From NCBI RefSeq assembly GCF_001548095.1, contig NZ_AP014815.1:2107656-2171655 (forward strand): DNA of 64,000 bases, read 5' to 3'. The notes below the pieces were generated by a model. It was not told the DNA's origin. It saw only the letters and a list, made by a program, of their open reading frames with translations, and did no database searches. Position numbers and translations under genes: made by a program. The stretch is from Geminocystis sp. NIES-3708 (lineage in GTDB: Bacteria > Cyanobacteriota > Cyanobacteriia > Cyanobacteriales > Cyanobacteriaceae). Of this stretch, positions 28,487 to 40,100 are shown one piece after another. The number at the start of each line of letters is the position of its first letter. Position 1 is the stretch's first letter.

Positions 28487-28594
28487 ACCTGAGTTCGATA
28501 TAAAATTTTCGTTTCAGATGTTGACTCATTTTGAAAACAATCTACCTCATCTCCCTGTCTTGCCTCCATCAGTTTTATTCTGTCGAACTCAGGT
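28487..28594. repeat. ACCTGAGTTCGA-ended dispersed element, copy B
   Basis: Perfect 12-bp terminal inverted repeats, ACCTGAGTTCGA (28487-28498) and TCGAACTCAGGT (28583-28594), enclosing 84 bp of non-coding sequence. It lies just upstream of the groESL promoter region. Confidence 0.7.
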
Positions 28595-28651
28595 AAGTTC
28601 GGAAACCCGTACAATTGAGGTAGTTGCTATGGTGGTGAATTTTCGGTTAAA

Positions 28652-28678
28652 TTAGCACTCGTAAGGTGAGAGCGCTAA
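28652..28678 (+). promoter_or_regulatory. CIRCE operator (HrcA site) of groESL
   Basis: TTAGCACTC, nine bases, GAGCGCTAA. This matches the CIRCE consensus inverted repeat with one mismatch (C for T at the fourth base of the right arm). It lies 56 bp before the groES start. It is the expected target of the heat-shock repressor HrcA. Confidence 0.92.
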
Positions 28679-28734
28679 AAATAAAAACGAACTCATCAAA
28701 AATCATAATCAAGCAAAAAAGGAGCAAACTATCA

Positions 28735-29046
28735 ATGGCTGCAATTACCATTAATGTATCAACCGTTAAGCCTTTAGGCGACAGAGTTTTCGTTAAAGTT
28801 AGTGAAGCAGAAGAAAAAACTGCAGGTGGTATCTACTTACCCGATAACGCCAAAGAAAAACCCCAAGTAGGTGAAGTTGTTACCGTTGGCGAAGGTAAAG
28901 TAAATGATAAAGGTGATCGCACTCCTGTAGAAGTGAAAGTTGGCGATCGCGTATTGTACTCTAAATATGCTGGTACAGACATCAAACTCGGTGGTGATGA
29001 CTATGTATTACTATCTGAAAAAGATATTCTTGCGGTAGTATCATAA
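28735..29046 (+). CDS. groES: Co-chaperonin GroES
   Basis: 103 residues from the ATG at 28735 ([18 protein letters not shown]), preceded by AAAAAAGGAGC. An in-frame ATG at 28666 falls inside the CIRCE operator and is rejected. It has the mobile loop [19 protein letters not shown] and the family C terminus [13 protein letters not shown]. The heptameric lid of the GroEL chamber. It is 119 bp before groEL in one operon. Confidence 0.97.
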   Translation: MAAITINVSTVKPLGDRVFVKVSEAEEKTAGGIYLPDNAKEKPQVGEVVTVGEGKVNDKGDRTPVEVKVGDRVLYSKYAGTDIKLGGDDYVLLSEKDILAVVS

Positions 29047-29144
29047 TAATACTTAAAAACCTTGAAAACCTATCTCCTTTGAAAATAAAGACTTTGCGTC
29101 TTTGCAACTTTGCGAGAGAAAATCAAAATTATTGCAAATTATAA

Positions 29145-30791
<1,647 letters not shown>

Positions 30792-30849
30792 TTAAAGATT
30801 GTGTTGGGTTTTGTTTTTCAATCCAACTCATAAATAAAAATAATTTTAG

Positions 30850-30871
30850 GGTGGGCATTGCTCACCTTTTT
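30850..30871 (+). terminator. Rho-independent terminator of groESL
   Basis: Stem GGTGGGC (30850-30856), loop ATT, GCTCACC (30860-30866), then TTTTT. It is the only clear signal in the gap 30792-31098 between groEL and comM. Confidence 0.8.
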
Positions 30872-31098
30872 AATGTTTAAAATGATAGGGCATTTTCAAA
30901 GTAGGAGTTAATTTGTTTAGCCCTTTTCCAATCTAACCAAAGTAGGTTTTTAATATTTGAATGAAGATGAGCAGACGACAGAAATACAATATAAGAAAAT
31001 AGATTTTTGTAGTAATTGATTTATTAATTACTAAAAAGTTCCTCCAATTAGGAATTTAGTAGTATAGTTAATTATTAATTGCTAATTTATTAATACCT

Positions 31099-32625
31099 AT
31101 GTTAGCTAGAGTTTGGAGTGCCACCATTATCGGTGTGGATGCGGTAAAAGTCGGAGTTGAAGTTGATGTGTCGGGCGGTTTGCCAAAAATTACTGTTGTC
31201 GGTTTACCTGATACTGCCGTGCAAGAATCAAGAGAAAGGGTAAAAGCGGCTATCAAAAATTCTGGGTTTGCTTTTCCTGTACGTAAAATTACGGTTAACT
31301 TAACACCCGCAGATTTACGAAAAGAAGGACCAAGTTTTGATTTACCCATCAGTATAGGTATTTTAGCCGCTTCAGAGCAAGTTGATCCGCAATTGTTAGG
31401 AGATTATTTATTTCTGGGAGAAATGTCTCTGGATGGAAGTTTACGCCCTATTGCTGGAGTGTTGCCCATGGCCGCAACGGCAGTAAAATTAGGTTTTAAA
31501 GGGATGATTGTGCCGAAAGATAACGCCCAAGAAGCCGCCGTGGTGCAAGGGATAGAAGTTTATGGGTTAAGTAATTTAGATGAAGTAGCCCAATTTTTGC
31601 AACAACCCGAAAAATTTTTCCCTACAAAATTTAACCTTCAAGCAGAATTTGAACCATTCTTCAATAATATCAATAATTTAAAAGATGTTAAAGGACAGAA
31701 TCACGCCCGTAGAGCTTTAGAAATTGCTGCAGCAGGAGGGCATAATCTTATCTTTGTAGGACCACCAGGAGCTGGTAAAACCATGTTAGCAAGGCGTTTA
31801 CCAACTATTTTACCACCTTTAGATTTTAATGAAGCACTACAAGTATCGCAAATTTATTCAGTCGCTGGATTACTTAAAGATAAAGGCTCATTAATACGAG
31901 AGCGTCCATTTCGTAGTCCTCATCATTCGGCTTCTGGTGTTGCCCTTGTAGGGGGTGGCTCATTTCCAAAACCCGGAGAAATATCATTGTCACATTTTGG
32001 CATACTTTTCTTGGACGAACTCACGGAGTTTAAACGTAACGTATTAGAATTCTTACGACAACCCTTAGAAGACGGATATGTAACCATTTCAAGAGCAAGG
32101 CAATCAGTGGCTTTCCCTTCACAATTTACCCTGATAGCTTCGACGAATCCATGTCCATGTGGGTATTTCGGGGATACTATTCAACCTTGTACTTGCTCAC
32201 CACGACAAAGAGAACAATATTGGGCAAAATTATCTGGTCCTTTACTTGATCGCATTGACTTACAAGTAGTAGTAAGTCGGCTAAAACCGGAAGAAATGAC
32301 TAGACAAAAAACAGGTGAAAGTTCAGAAATAGTTAGGGAAAGGGTTGTAAAGGGTAGAGAAAAAGCTCAAGACCGCTTCAAGAATGATAATATCAGTTTT
32401 AATGCACAGATGCAATCACGACATTTAAGAGAATATTGTATATTAGATGATATGAGTCGTAATTTGTTAGAGGGTGCAATTCGTAAATTAGGTTTATCGG
32501 CTCGTGCGATGGATCGTATTTTAAAAGTTTCTCGTACTATTGCAGATTTAGCTGGAGATGAAGATTTAAAGAGCAATCATTTAGCTGAAGCGATACAATA
32601 TCGTACCATCGATCGAATGCAATAA
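31099..32625 (+). CDS. comM: YifB/ComM family Mg-chelatase-like AAA+ ATPase
   Basis: 508 residues, full length. It has an N-terminal Lon-substrate-like domain (about 1-165), Walker A GPPGAGKT (221-228), Walker B LFLDELTEF, then CPCGYFGD and CTCSPRQREQY cysteine motifs and the C-terminal Mg_chelatase_C region. ComM is a hexameric helicase promoting branch migration during integration of transformed DNA, which would fit natural transformation. It is a single-gene unit. Confidence 0.92.
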   Translation: MLARVWSATIIGVDAVKVGVEVDVSGGLPKITVVGLPDTAVQESRERVKAAIKNSGFAFPVRKITVNLTPADLRKEGPSFDLPISIGILAASEQVDPQLLGDYLFLGEMSLDGSLRPIAGVLPMAATAVKLGFKGMIVPKDNAQEAAVVQGIEVYGLSNLDEVAQFLQQPEKFFPTKFNLQAEFEPFFNNINNLKDVKGQNHARRALEIAAAGGHNLIFVGPPGAGKTMLARRLPTILPPLDFNEALQVSQIYSVAGLLKDKGSLIRERPFRSPHHSASGVALVGGGSFPKPGEISLSHFGILFLDELTEFKRNVLEFLRQPLEDGYVTISRARQSVAFPSQFTLIASTNPCPCGYFGDTIQPCTCSPRQREQYWAKLSGPLLDRIDLQVVVSRLKPEEMTRQKTGESSEIVRERVVKGREKAQDRFKNDNISFNAQMQSRHLREYCILDDMSRNLLEGAIRKLGLSARAMDRILKVSRTIADLAGDEDLKSNHLAEAIQYRTIDRMQ

Positions 32626-32627
32626 AT

Positions 32628-32700
32628 ACCTGAGTTGGATATAAAATTATCGGTGAAGATTAAACAAGGAGATTAGAAGACTAGAAGACTACGAGAGAAT
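32628..32700. repeat. Half copy of the ACCTGAGTTCGA element
   Basis: Starts ACCTGAGTTGGATATAAAAT, then a purine-rich tract with GAAGACTA direct repeats; no right end was found. The rest of the gap to 32932 shows nothing recognisable. Confidence 0.5.
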
Positions 32701-32932
32701 TAACTTAAACATTGTTTCAATTGATTCTTGATAATTATTTGCTAAATTTATTTTTTCTATGAGGATAAAGTTTGGTATATTAAAAGTTTTAAATTTTTAT
32801 TTTTCAAGGTTTTTTACAGTTCACTGAGCTGATAAATGATTAGGAATGACCAATTAGAAATTAAATTTTATTTTAGAGTGATAATCTTAAGTAAAATAAC
32901 TATTAAATATTTATTATTCACTATTAATTATT

Positions 32933-33493
32933 ATGGTATTAACTGCTTCTAATATGTTGCCTTTAGGTACAATTGCTCCTAATTTTGGTTTAGCTGATGT
33001 TGTCTCTAATAAGATTATTTCTTTGACAGATTTTCGAGGTTATAAAGGATTAGTAATTATGTTTATTTCTCATCATTGTCCATTTGTTAAACATATAAAA
33101 AAAGAATTAGCAAACATTGGCAATGATTATAAAAATAAAAATTTAGGTGTTATTGCTATTAGCAGTAATGATGTTATTAATTATCCTGATGATTCCCCTA
33201 AAAATCTTAAATTGATGGCAGAACAAGAGGAATTTAATTTCCCTATTTGTTATGATGAAACTCAAGAAATAGCTAAAAATTATTTAGCGGCTTGTACTCC
33301 AGACTTTTATTTATTTGATAGTAATTTTAGATTAGTATATCGTGGTCAATTAGATGATAGTCGTCCTAGTTTAGATATTCCTGTTACGGGGAAAGATTTA
33401 CGCAATGCCATAGATGCTTTATTGACAAATCAACCCATAAATATAGAGCAAAAACCAAGTATTGGTTGTAATATTAAATGGAAAAATAATTAG
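32933..33493 (+). CDS. Thioredoxin-fold AhpC/TSA-like protein
   Basis: 186 residues. N-terminal APNFGLADVVSNKIISLTDF and YKGLVIMFISHHCPFVKH place it in the redoxin/AhpC-TSA superfamily. C49 is the expected active-site cysteine, with no second Cys at CxxC spacing. A cis-proline equivalent occurs in ACTPDFYLFD. It is a likely cytosolic peroxiredoxin-like or thiol oxidoreductase protein. It lies 61 bp upstream of the ATP-grasp gene. Confidence 0.8.
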   Translation: MVLTASNMLPLGTIAPNFGLADVVSNKIISLTDFRGYKGLVIMFISHHCPFVKHIKKELANIGNDYKNKNLGVIAISSNDVINYPDDSPKNLKLMAEQEEFNFPICYDETQEIAKNYLAACTPDFYLFDSNFRLVYRGQLDDSRPSLDIPVTGKDLRNAIDALLTNQPINIEQKPSIGCNIKWKNN

Positions 33494-33554
33494 TCATTAT
33501 AAAAATAAACAATAGAAACAAAATTATGAATAGCTTTAATATCAATTATAAATT

Positions 33555-35081
33555 ATGACCATTACTTTAGAAGAAAAACAACATTTTCAAGTATTACAAA
33601 ATCAGTTAAAAAACTATTGGCAAGAAGGGGATATTTTAGATGATGATGATCAAGATATTTTAGTAATTCCTTCTTTTAGTATTGATCAAAAAGTTGGCAA
33701 AAAAGTTGTCGGTTTTTTACACTATGAAGAAAGACTTTTATTTTCTTTGATTCGTTTAAGAAATCCTCATACCCGTTTAATTTATATTACTGCTCAACCT
33801 TTATCTCCAATAATTATTGACTATTATTTACAGTTATTACCAGGTATTCCTTTTTCCCACGCTAGAGAACGTTTATTATTATTAACAACCTATGATTCTT
33901 CTCAAAAACCTTTAACTGAAAAGATATTAGAAAGACCACGCTTAATAAGTAAAATTAAAAACTTTTTGCGTCCTAATAAAAGTTATATGGTCTGTTTTAA
34001 TTCTACTATTTTAGAACAAAAATTATCACTAAAATTAAATATTCCTTTATTAGCTTCTAGTCCAGAATTATTATATTGGGGTTCAAAAGGTGGTAGTCGA
34101 GAAATTTTTAAAAATTGTAATATTCTTTATCCTGATGGTAGTCAATTAGTTTATAATATCGATGATTTAATTAAAGAAATTACTCTATTATTAGTCAGAA
34201 AAACTTATTTGAATAAAGTAGTAATTAAATTAAATGAAGGTTTTTCAGGAGAAGGAAATGCTGTTTTAGATGTTAGTGGTATTTCTCACTTATTTTTAAA
34301 TGATTTAAGTTTAGAAAAAAAACAAAATTTAGTTGCTCAAATTATCCATGAAGCTAAATTACAAGGTTTAGGCGATACATGGCTTACTTTTTGTGATCGC
34401 ATTCCCGAATTAGGGGTTATTGTGGAAGAATTTATCGAAGGAGAAATAAAATTTTCCCCCAGTATGCAGGGTTATATAACACCTAGCGGAAAAGTCGAAA
34501 TAATTTCGACTCATGATCAAATTTTAGGGGGAGAAGATGGACAAATTTATCTAGGTTGTAAATTTCCAGCCCAAGAAAATTACCGTTTAAAATTACAAGA
34601 ATTAGGATTAAAAGTGGGTTTAGAATTAGCAAAAAAAGGGGCAATAGAAAGGTTTTCTGTGGACTTTTTAGCTATAAAAGAAGAAGAAAAATGGATATTA
34701 TACGCCATAGAAATTAACCTAAGAAAAGGTGGTACAACTCACCCATTTATGACGTTAAAATTCTTAACCAATGGTCATTATAATTGTGAAGATGGTTTAT
34801 TTTATAGTCCTGAAGAAAAAGCTAAATATTATATAGCTTCCGATAATTTACAAAAACCTCAATATCATGGATTATTACCCTATGATTTAATGGATATTAT
34901 TGCTAAACATCATTTACATTTTGATAGTAGCACCAAAACAGGAACAGTTTTTCATTTGATGGGTGCATTATCAGAATTTGGTAAAATAGGTTTAACCAGT
35001 ATTGGTAATTCCTTAGAAGAAGCAGAGGCTATTTACAATAATATTGAGGCTATTTTAGATGAAGAAACAAAAAATAATTGA
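33555..35081 (+). CDS. PGM1-like ATP-grasp peptide ligase
   Basis: 508 residues. The N-terminal region (VIPSFSIDQKVGKKVVGFLHYEERLLF) resembles the pre-ATP-grasp domain and the rest the ATP-grasp ligase related to PGM1 of pheganomycin biosynthesis. ATP/metal-binding residues are suggested by VVIKLNEGFSGEGNAVLDV (about 223-241) and FSVDFLAIKEEEKWILYAIEINLRKGGTTHP (about 370-400). The family forms peptide bonds; neither substrate nor product is known here. The Trx-like gene upstream and Uma2 gene downstream may share transcription. Confidence 0.75.
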   Translation: MTITLEEKQHFQVLQNQLKNYWQEGDILDDDDQDILVIPSFSIDQKVGKKVVGFLHYEERLLFSLIRLRNPHTRLIYITAQPLSPIIIDYYLQLLPGIPFSHARERLLLLTTYDSSQKPLTEKILERPRLISKIKNFLRPNKSYMVCFNSTILEQKLSLKLNIPLLASSPELLYWGSKGGSREIFKNCNILYPDGSQLVYNIDDLIKEITLLLVRKTYLNKVVIKLNEGFSGEGNAVLDVSGISHLFLNDLSLEKKQNLVAQIIHEAKLQGLGDTWLTFCDRIPELGVIVEEFIEGEIKFSPSMQGYITPSGKVEIISTHDQILGGEDGQIYLGCKFPAQENYRLKLQELGLKVGLELAKKGAIERFSVDFLAIKEEEKWILYAIEINLRKGGTTHPFMTLKFLTNGHYNCEDGLFYSPEEKAKYYIASDNLQKPQYHGLLPYDLMDIIAKHHLHFDSSTKTGTVFHLMGALSEFGKIGLTSIGNSLEEAEAIYNNIEAILDEETKNN

Positions 35082-35139
35082 CCATTAATTTAGTTCATAC
35101 AATTATTATAAATACTATATTTTTATTAAAATAAAGAAA

Positions 35140-35793
35140 ATGGTTACTATTTTAACAAAACCTATTGCCGAAAATATCATCTTATTAAATCATGTTAGTT
35201 GGGAAACTTTTAATCGTCTTCTTGAGGAATTAGGAGATCAAAGAAATCAACTTTTAAGTTATTATTTAGGTAATTTAGAAATTATGAGTCCTTTAGGTGA
35301 ACATGAAAATAACAATCGTTTTATTGATGATATAATTCGAGCAATTGCTGATGAACTTAATATTAATTTAAAAAAATTTGGCTCACTTACATTAAAATCT
35401 AATCAGGAAAAACAAGCCGTTGAACCCGACTCTTGTTATTATATAAATAATGAGCCTTTAGTGAGAAATAAACAACATATTGACTTAGACACTGATCCTC
35501 CTCCTGATTTAGTTTTAGAGATTGATATTACCAGTGCTTCATTAAATAAATTACCGATTTATGCTACTTTGAAAGTGCCTGAAATTTGGCGTTATAATGG
35601 TCAAAAATTAACTATATTTTGCTTTAATTCTGAAACTAATAGTCATCAACAATGCCCCAAAAGTAAAATATTTTCTTGGCTAAATTTAGATTTCATTCCC
35701 CAACTAATTAACCAAAGTTTAAACATCGGAGAAACAGCTACTTTAAAACAATTTCGTCAGTGCATAAAAGATAATATTGATCATATTCAATAA
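35140..35793 (+). CDS. Uma2 family putative restriction-like endonuclease
   Basis: 217 residues. It has the DUF820/Uma2 pattern: MSPLGEHENNNRFIDDIIRAI, then EPDSCYYI, then PPPDLVLEIDITSAS, giving a PD-(D/E)xK-type core. The lysine is replaced or shifted, since the EID segment lacks the common E-x-K. These genes occur in dozens of copies in cyanobacteria and their role is not established. Confidence 0.85.
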   Translation: MVTILTKPIAENIILLNHVSWETFNRLLEELGDQRNQLLSYYLGNLEIMSPLGEHENNNRFIDDIIRAIADELNINLKKFGSLTLKSNQEKQAVEPDSCYYINNEPLVRNKQHIDLDTDPPPDLVLEIDITSASLNKLPIYATLKVPEIWRYNGQKLTIFCFNSETNSHQQCPKSKIFSWLNLDFIPQLINQSLNIGETATLKQFRQCIKDNIDHIQ

Positions 35794-35843
35794 TCTTTTG
35801 TCATCATTATATTGAAGTTAAATTTAATTTAATAGAATGATTT

Positions 35844-36494
35844 TTAACGTCTTCTTTCTTGCAATTTTTTATAAACATCTCTTAAATTAACTTGATGATA
35901 AGCTAAAGCAACTAATGAGTGATAAAACAAATCAGCAATTTCTCCCGCAATTTCTTCTGGGTTATCATCTTTACAAGCCATAACGACTTCTGCGGCTTCT
36001 TCACCAATTTTTTTGAGGATTTTATTATCTCCACCTTCATACAACTTACAAGTGTAAGAACCTTCTACTGGATGCTCTTTGCGATCGCAAATCAATTTAA
36101 ACAATTCTGATAAAGTATCCGCAGGAGGTGCAGATTTAGAGTGATCAATTTGATGAAAGCAACTTCTTTCGCCAGTATGACAAGCGACATCCCCAATTTG
36201 CTCAATACTTAATAATAAAGCATCACTATCACAATCGTAGCGAATAGTTTTTATTTTTTGAATATGTCCAGAAGTTGCTCCTTTATGCCATAATTCTTGA
36301 CGAGAGCGACTCCAATACCATGCTTCTCCCGTGCTTAACGTTTTTTGCAATGATTCTTCATTCATCCATGCCATCATTAATACTGTGCCGTCGAGATAAT
36401 CTTGAGTAATAGCAGGTACTAATCCTTGTTCATTGTAGCTAATTTTATCAACGGGGATTGATTGACTTAGAGGAATGGAAGGATTAATAGACAT
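35844..36494 (-). CDS. hisIE: Bifunctional phosphoribosyl-AMP cyclohydrolase/phosphoribosyl-ATP pyrophosphatase
   Basis: 216 residues. The N-terminal HisI domain (about 1-120) has [14 protein letters not shown]-like [14 protein letters not shown] and the zinc residues in [10 protein letters not shown] and [10 protein letters not shown]. The C-terminal HisE domain (about 125-215) has [16 protein letters not shown]. It carries out steps 2 and 3 of histidine synthesis. The fused form is usual in cyanobacteria. Confidence 0.96.
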   Translation of the reverse strand: MSINPSIPLSQSIPVDKISYNEQGLVPAITQDYLDGTVLMMAWMNEESLQKTLSTGEAWYWSRSRQELWHKGATSGHIQKIKTIRYDCDSDALLLSIEQIGDVACHTGERSCFHQIDHSKSAPPADTLSELFKLICDRKEHPVEGSYTCKLYEGGDNKILKKIGEEAAEVVMACKDDNPEEIAGEIADLFYHSLVALAYHQVNLRDVYKKLQERRR

Positions 36495-36725
36495 GGGCTG
36501 GTAATGATTTATAATTGACTAAAATTAAGTTTTCTATCATCATATCAGGATTAGGAGACAAAAATTTAGATTTTCTGAATATTTGAGAATTAAAGAATAA
36601 AACTTAGGGCGATATTGATATTAATAAAAGAAAAAATTATTGTTTACCAATTTAATATTATCGATAATACTTATAAGTATTAAGCAAATAAATACGAAAT
36701 TTAGTTATAAATTATCAAAAAAAAT

Positions 36726-37553
36726 ATGGCAATTAGACCTCGTAAACAGTTTGGCCAACATTGGTTAAAAAGTGAAAAAGCTCTCAATCAAATTATTATA
36801 GCAGCGGAACTAAAAAAAAGTGATCGCATTTTAGAAATAGGACCAGGATTAGGTGTTTTAACAGAAAGAATATTTCCTTATGTAGATAAATTATTAGCGG
36901 TAGAAATAGATCGAGATTTATGTAAAAAATTAGTATTCAAATATGGAAAAATTGATAATTTTCTATTAATAGAAGGAGATTTTTTAGACTTAAATTTAAC
37001 TGATATGTTAACAAATTTTCCTGCATTTCAAAATTATAATAAAGTTGTAGCAAATATACCTTATAATATTACAGGACCAATCATTGAAAAATTATTAGGT
37101 ACTATTAGTAATCCTAGGGAAAATCCGCTAGAATCGATTGTTTTATTGATTCAAAAAGAAGTTGGTTATCGTCTTGTTGCTAGTCCAAATAATAAGGTAT
37201 ATGGAGCATTATCAGTCAAAGTACAATACTTAGCAGACTGTGAAATTTGTTGTGATGTTTTAGCAAAAGAATTTTATCCTCGTCCGAAAGTTGATTCTGT
37301 AGTAGTCAAAATAACCCCTAAAAAAATAAAAAAACCTGCTGATAATCCTAAATTTTTAGATAGTTTAATTAAATTAGGTTTTGCTAGTCGCAGAAAAATG
37401 TTAAAAAATAATTTAAAATCTATCATTGAGCCAGAAAAATTAACTGATTTATTATCACAATTAAAGATAAATGATCAAGCGAGAGCAGAAAATTTGAGTG
37501 TATCAGAATGGATTGAATTAAGTAATCTTTTAAAACCCATAATTAAAACCTAA
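36726..37553 (+). CDS. rsmA: 16S rRNA (adenine1518/1519-N6) dimethyltransferase
   Basis: 275 residues. KsgA/RsmA dimethylates two adenines in the 3' hairpin of 16S rRNA. The N terminus RPRKQFGQHWLKSEKAL and SAM-binding ILEIGPGLGVLT (about 40-51) are typical, and the catalytic motif IV NIPYNITGPI follows. The C-terminal helical domain includes FASRRKMLKNNLK. Confidence 0.96.
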   Translation: MAIRPRKQFGQHWLKSEKALNQIIIAAELKKSDRILEIGPGLGVLTERIFPYVDKLLAVEIDRDLCKKLVFKYGKIDNFLLIEGDFLDLNLTDMLTNFPAFQNYNKVVANIPYNITGPIIEKLLGTISNPRENPLESIVLLIQKEVGYRLVASPNNKVYGALSVKVQYLADCEICCDVLAKEFYPRPKVDSVVVKITPKKIKKPADNPKFLDSLIKLGFASRRKMLKNNLKSIIEPEKLTDLLSQLKINDQARAENLSVSEWIELSNLLKPIIKT

Positions 37554-37630
37554 TTCTTTTTTATAGGGGTAGGTAATAAGCAATAAGAAATAATGCATAG
37601 GGTAAATTTTTTTATTTTGTACTGCTTTTA

Positions 37631-37677
37631 AAAGATGTAAGTTAAATGGGTTTTAGGTAACTAAAATTTACATCTTT
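37631..37677. terminator. Hairpin between rsmA and the SWIM gene
   Basis: Ten-base arms AAAGATGTAA (37631-37640) and TTACATCTTT (37668-37677) between convergent genes. It is a possible bidirectional terminator, but the loop is long (27 nt) and the stem AT-rich. Confidence 0.4.
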
Positions 37678-37744
37678 ATTGATATATAAGTATTTCTTCT
37701 AATTCCTACCTCCCACCTTCACGAAAAAACTTTTTCAGCAATCT

Positions 37745-38560
37745 CTAATTATTTAATGCGATCGCCATAGCTTTATTCGGTATTGTATTATAAACTTGGG
37801 TTAAATATTGCATTACCGCCTGAGAATCATTATAGGATAGAGGAATATCTCCTAATACATCCAAGATAGTTTTATTTTCTGTTAATGGCACAATTACTAC
37901 TAAAGAAGAATCTAACCCTTCCTCATATTCCCAAAAGTTATCGATAGTTAAAGGTGCAGCCGTCTTGTTAGTATGACTCTTGCGCTTAGGAATTGACTTG
38001 ATTTTTCCTAACATTTCTGGTTGTAGCATTTTTCCCGATAACTGATGACTACGAGAGACTCGCAATGCCTCTAAAATTTGTTCTTTACTTCTACCACGTA
38101 ACTGAAATATAATAAAAGGGTCTTCACTAAAACGATCTGCTAATTGATAATAAACTGCACCAATATGTTTACAAGGATTGGCTTTATCAGGGCAAGTGCA
38201 ACGGGATTTTACATCAGTTAAATTAAAAGGGAATAAACTTAAACCATTTTTAATAAAAACTTGTTCTATTTCTGAAGGCATTTCTCCTACTAATAGTTGA
38301 GCTGCCAAAATAGCCTTTTCTGACATACTCATAATCACATATCCCCAATCTTCATCAGAAAAAGCATCTAATGCTAATGTTACCTTATAAGGTTCTTCTT
38401 CCGTGCCTTGCACTTGTGCGATTAATTGAGATTGTTTAAATTCGATATTTAAAACATTACCTTCTCTGGAATAATTACGAGCTCTTTCTAACCTTTTTTT
38501 AAAACGATAAGAATCTAATAATTCTAGCCATTTTTCTACCCACCATTGTCTATTAATCAT
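37745..38560 (-). CDS. SWIM zinc-finger protein
   Basis: 271 residues from the ATG at 38560 (MINRQWWVEKWLELLDSYRF); a further in-frame ATG at 38626 adds an unlikely hydrophobic N terminus. The SWIM motif CxCxnCxH is present as RCTCPDKANPCKH (about 143-155). SWIM domains bind DNA or proteins and often occur beside SNF2 helicases; such a helicase is not adjacent. It is conserved in cyanobacteria and its role is unknown. Confidence 0.85.
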   Translation of the reverse strand: MINRQWWVEKWLELLDSYRFKKRLERARNYSREGNVLNIEFKQSQLIAQVQGTEEEPYKVTLALDAFSDEDWGYVIMSMSEKAILAAQLLVGEMPSEIEQVFIKNGLSLFPFNLTDVKSRCTCPDKANPCKHIGAVYYQLADRFSEDPFIIFQLRGRSKEQILEALRVSRSHQLSGKMLQPEMLGKIKSIPKRKSHTNKTAAPLTIDNFWEYEEGLDSSLVVIVPLTENKTILDVLGDIPLSYNDSQAVMQYLTQVYNTIPNKAMAIALNN

Positions 38561-38618
38561 ATTATTTATAGGGTTTTTTAACTTTAACTTTCTGAATATT
38601 AGAAATAGTAAACTTAAA

Positions 38619-38752
38619 TATACCAATGCGAAATCAGTTGTCCAATATTTAAAAGTAACAATAAATTATATAATGATATAACAAGAGTTTAAAACCCCTT
38701 GCCGCTAAATTTTTGAAACTTATTTTGACACAAATTATTTAGGATTGCTATA
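38619..38752. mobile_element. MITE-like element, copy 2
   Basis: Left end TATACCAATGCGAAATCAG, right end AGGATTGCTATA, interior with GAGTTTAAAACCCC. It is homologous end to end with the element at 13347-13562 but shorter. It lies upstream of the SWIM gene; the rest of 38561-38950 shows no gene. Confidence 0.7.
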
Positions 38753-39468
38753 ATCTGTTTCTCGATGTTGAAAAATTAATAATAATGACAATGGTATCAT
38801 AAGAGTTCTAAATCTTTTATGATCTTTTACGAAGATTAAGAGAGTAGAATAATAAAGAAATTTATACTATTATTATTTAATAAAGTAATGAATATATTAT
38901 AAACAAACTTAAAATTTAGAAAATAAAAATAAGTTACGTTTTGTATTCTCATTAATCAATATCGCCGAGATTTAGAAACCAAAATTAGATATGGTGGTAG
39001 TTGTAATGAAAGCTCAGTCAGATTTGCCTTTGCTAGCCTATTAAATGGTTACTGTAAACCTCGTAATTTTATCTTGGTAGATGAGTTAACGATTAAAAGT
39101 CGCATCAATACCTCTATTCGCCCTGAAGGTATGATCAAAGATGCTTTACGCTTTGACTGGGGATACTGGGAATCTAAAGACGCTGAAATTTAGGCTAAAT
39201 TTAAGAAAGAATACCCTAGGGATAATATTTTATTTGAGGATACCAAGACAGCTGTATTAATCCAAAATGGCGATGAATCTTTACGGATTAATATGGAAAA
39301 TGATGATGATTTAGACAAGTTAATTAATCAATTTTTAGACTATGAAAGGGCAGAAGTAAAATATTTTCGTCAGAATATTAATACTTTTAGTTAAGATTTA
39401 CCGACTATTTTAGATACCCTCAGAAATTTCATTGATAGTCAATGCTCCTCAGAATCAAATATATCAGG

Positions 39469-39488
39469 CAATGGGCTTAAGCCCATTG
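39469..39488. repeat. Perfect 20-bp palindrome in the type ISP pseudogene
   Basis: CAATGGGCTTAAGCCCATTG, a perfect palindrome of the dispersed TTAA-centred family, inside the pseudogene where homology to the enzyme is lost. Confidence 0.85.
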
Positions 39489-40081
39489 TTACCAAATCTG
39501 GGGATGAGAAAGTATAGTTATTTCAATTAAGTTTGAGACACGTTGAAAAATTTTGTAGGGTTGGCATCGCTCACCATCTGGGTTTTTGATATAAATATTA
39601 CTATTCTTAAACTATTTCATTCTTATTTAAAACGACTATAAATCAAACATTTATTGAGGCAAGGGATAAATTCTTAAAAGTATGTCAAGCATCCATTAAT
39701 CCTGACATCAAAATAGCTGATATTAGGGAGATGATTATTCAGCATATTTTAACAGAAGATATTTTTAATGAAGGTCAATTTCATCAAGAAAATAACATTG
39801 CCCGTTAACTCCAAGAAGTCATCAAAACTTTCTTTACTGGTAATGTTAAAAGGAATACTTTTAAGACAATTCAAAGTTATTATAATACCATTATTCGCAC
39901 TGCTTCTAATATAGTTAATTATCAAGAAAAACAGAAATTTTTAAAAGTAGTTTATGAGACTTTTTATAAAGCCTATAATCCTAAAGAAGCTGACAGGTTA
40001 GGGATAGTTTATACACCTAATGAAATAGTAAAATTTATGGTAGAAAGTGCCGATTATTTACTGAATAAACATTTTACAAGA

Positions 40082-40100
40082 GGCTTAAGCCCATTGCCTG
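40082..40100. repeat. Second TTAAG-centred palindrome at a deletion junction
   Basis: GGCTTAAGCCCATTGCCTG matches 19 bases of the reverse complement of the 39469 element and its flank. It joins the methylase N-terminal segment to the C-terminal tail of the type ISP remnant. Confidence 0.7.

Noticed and set aside
28666-28734. Longer groES start at 28666
   Set aside because: The start lies inside the CIRCE operator and the added residues are not GroES; the AGGAG site fits 28735.
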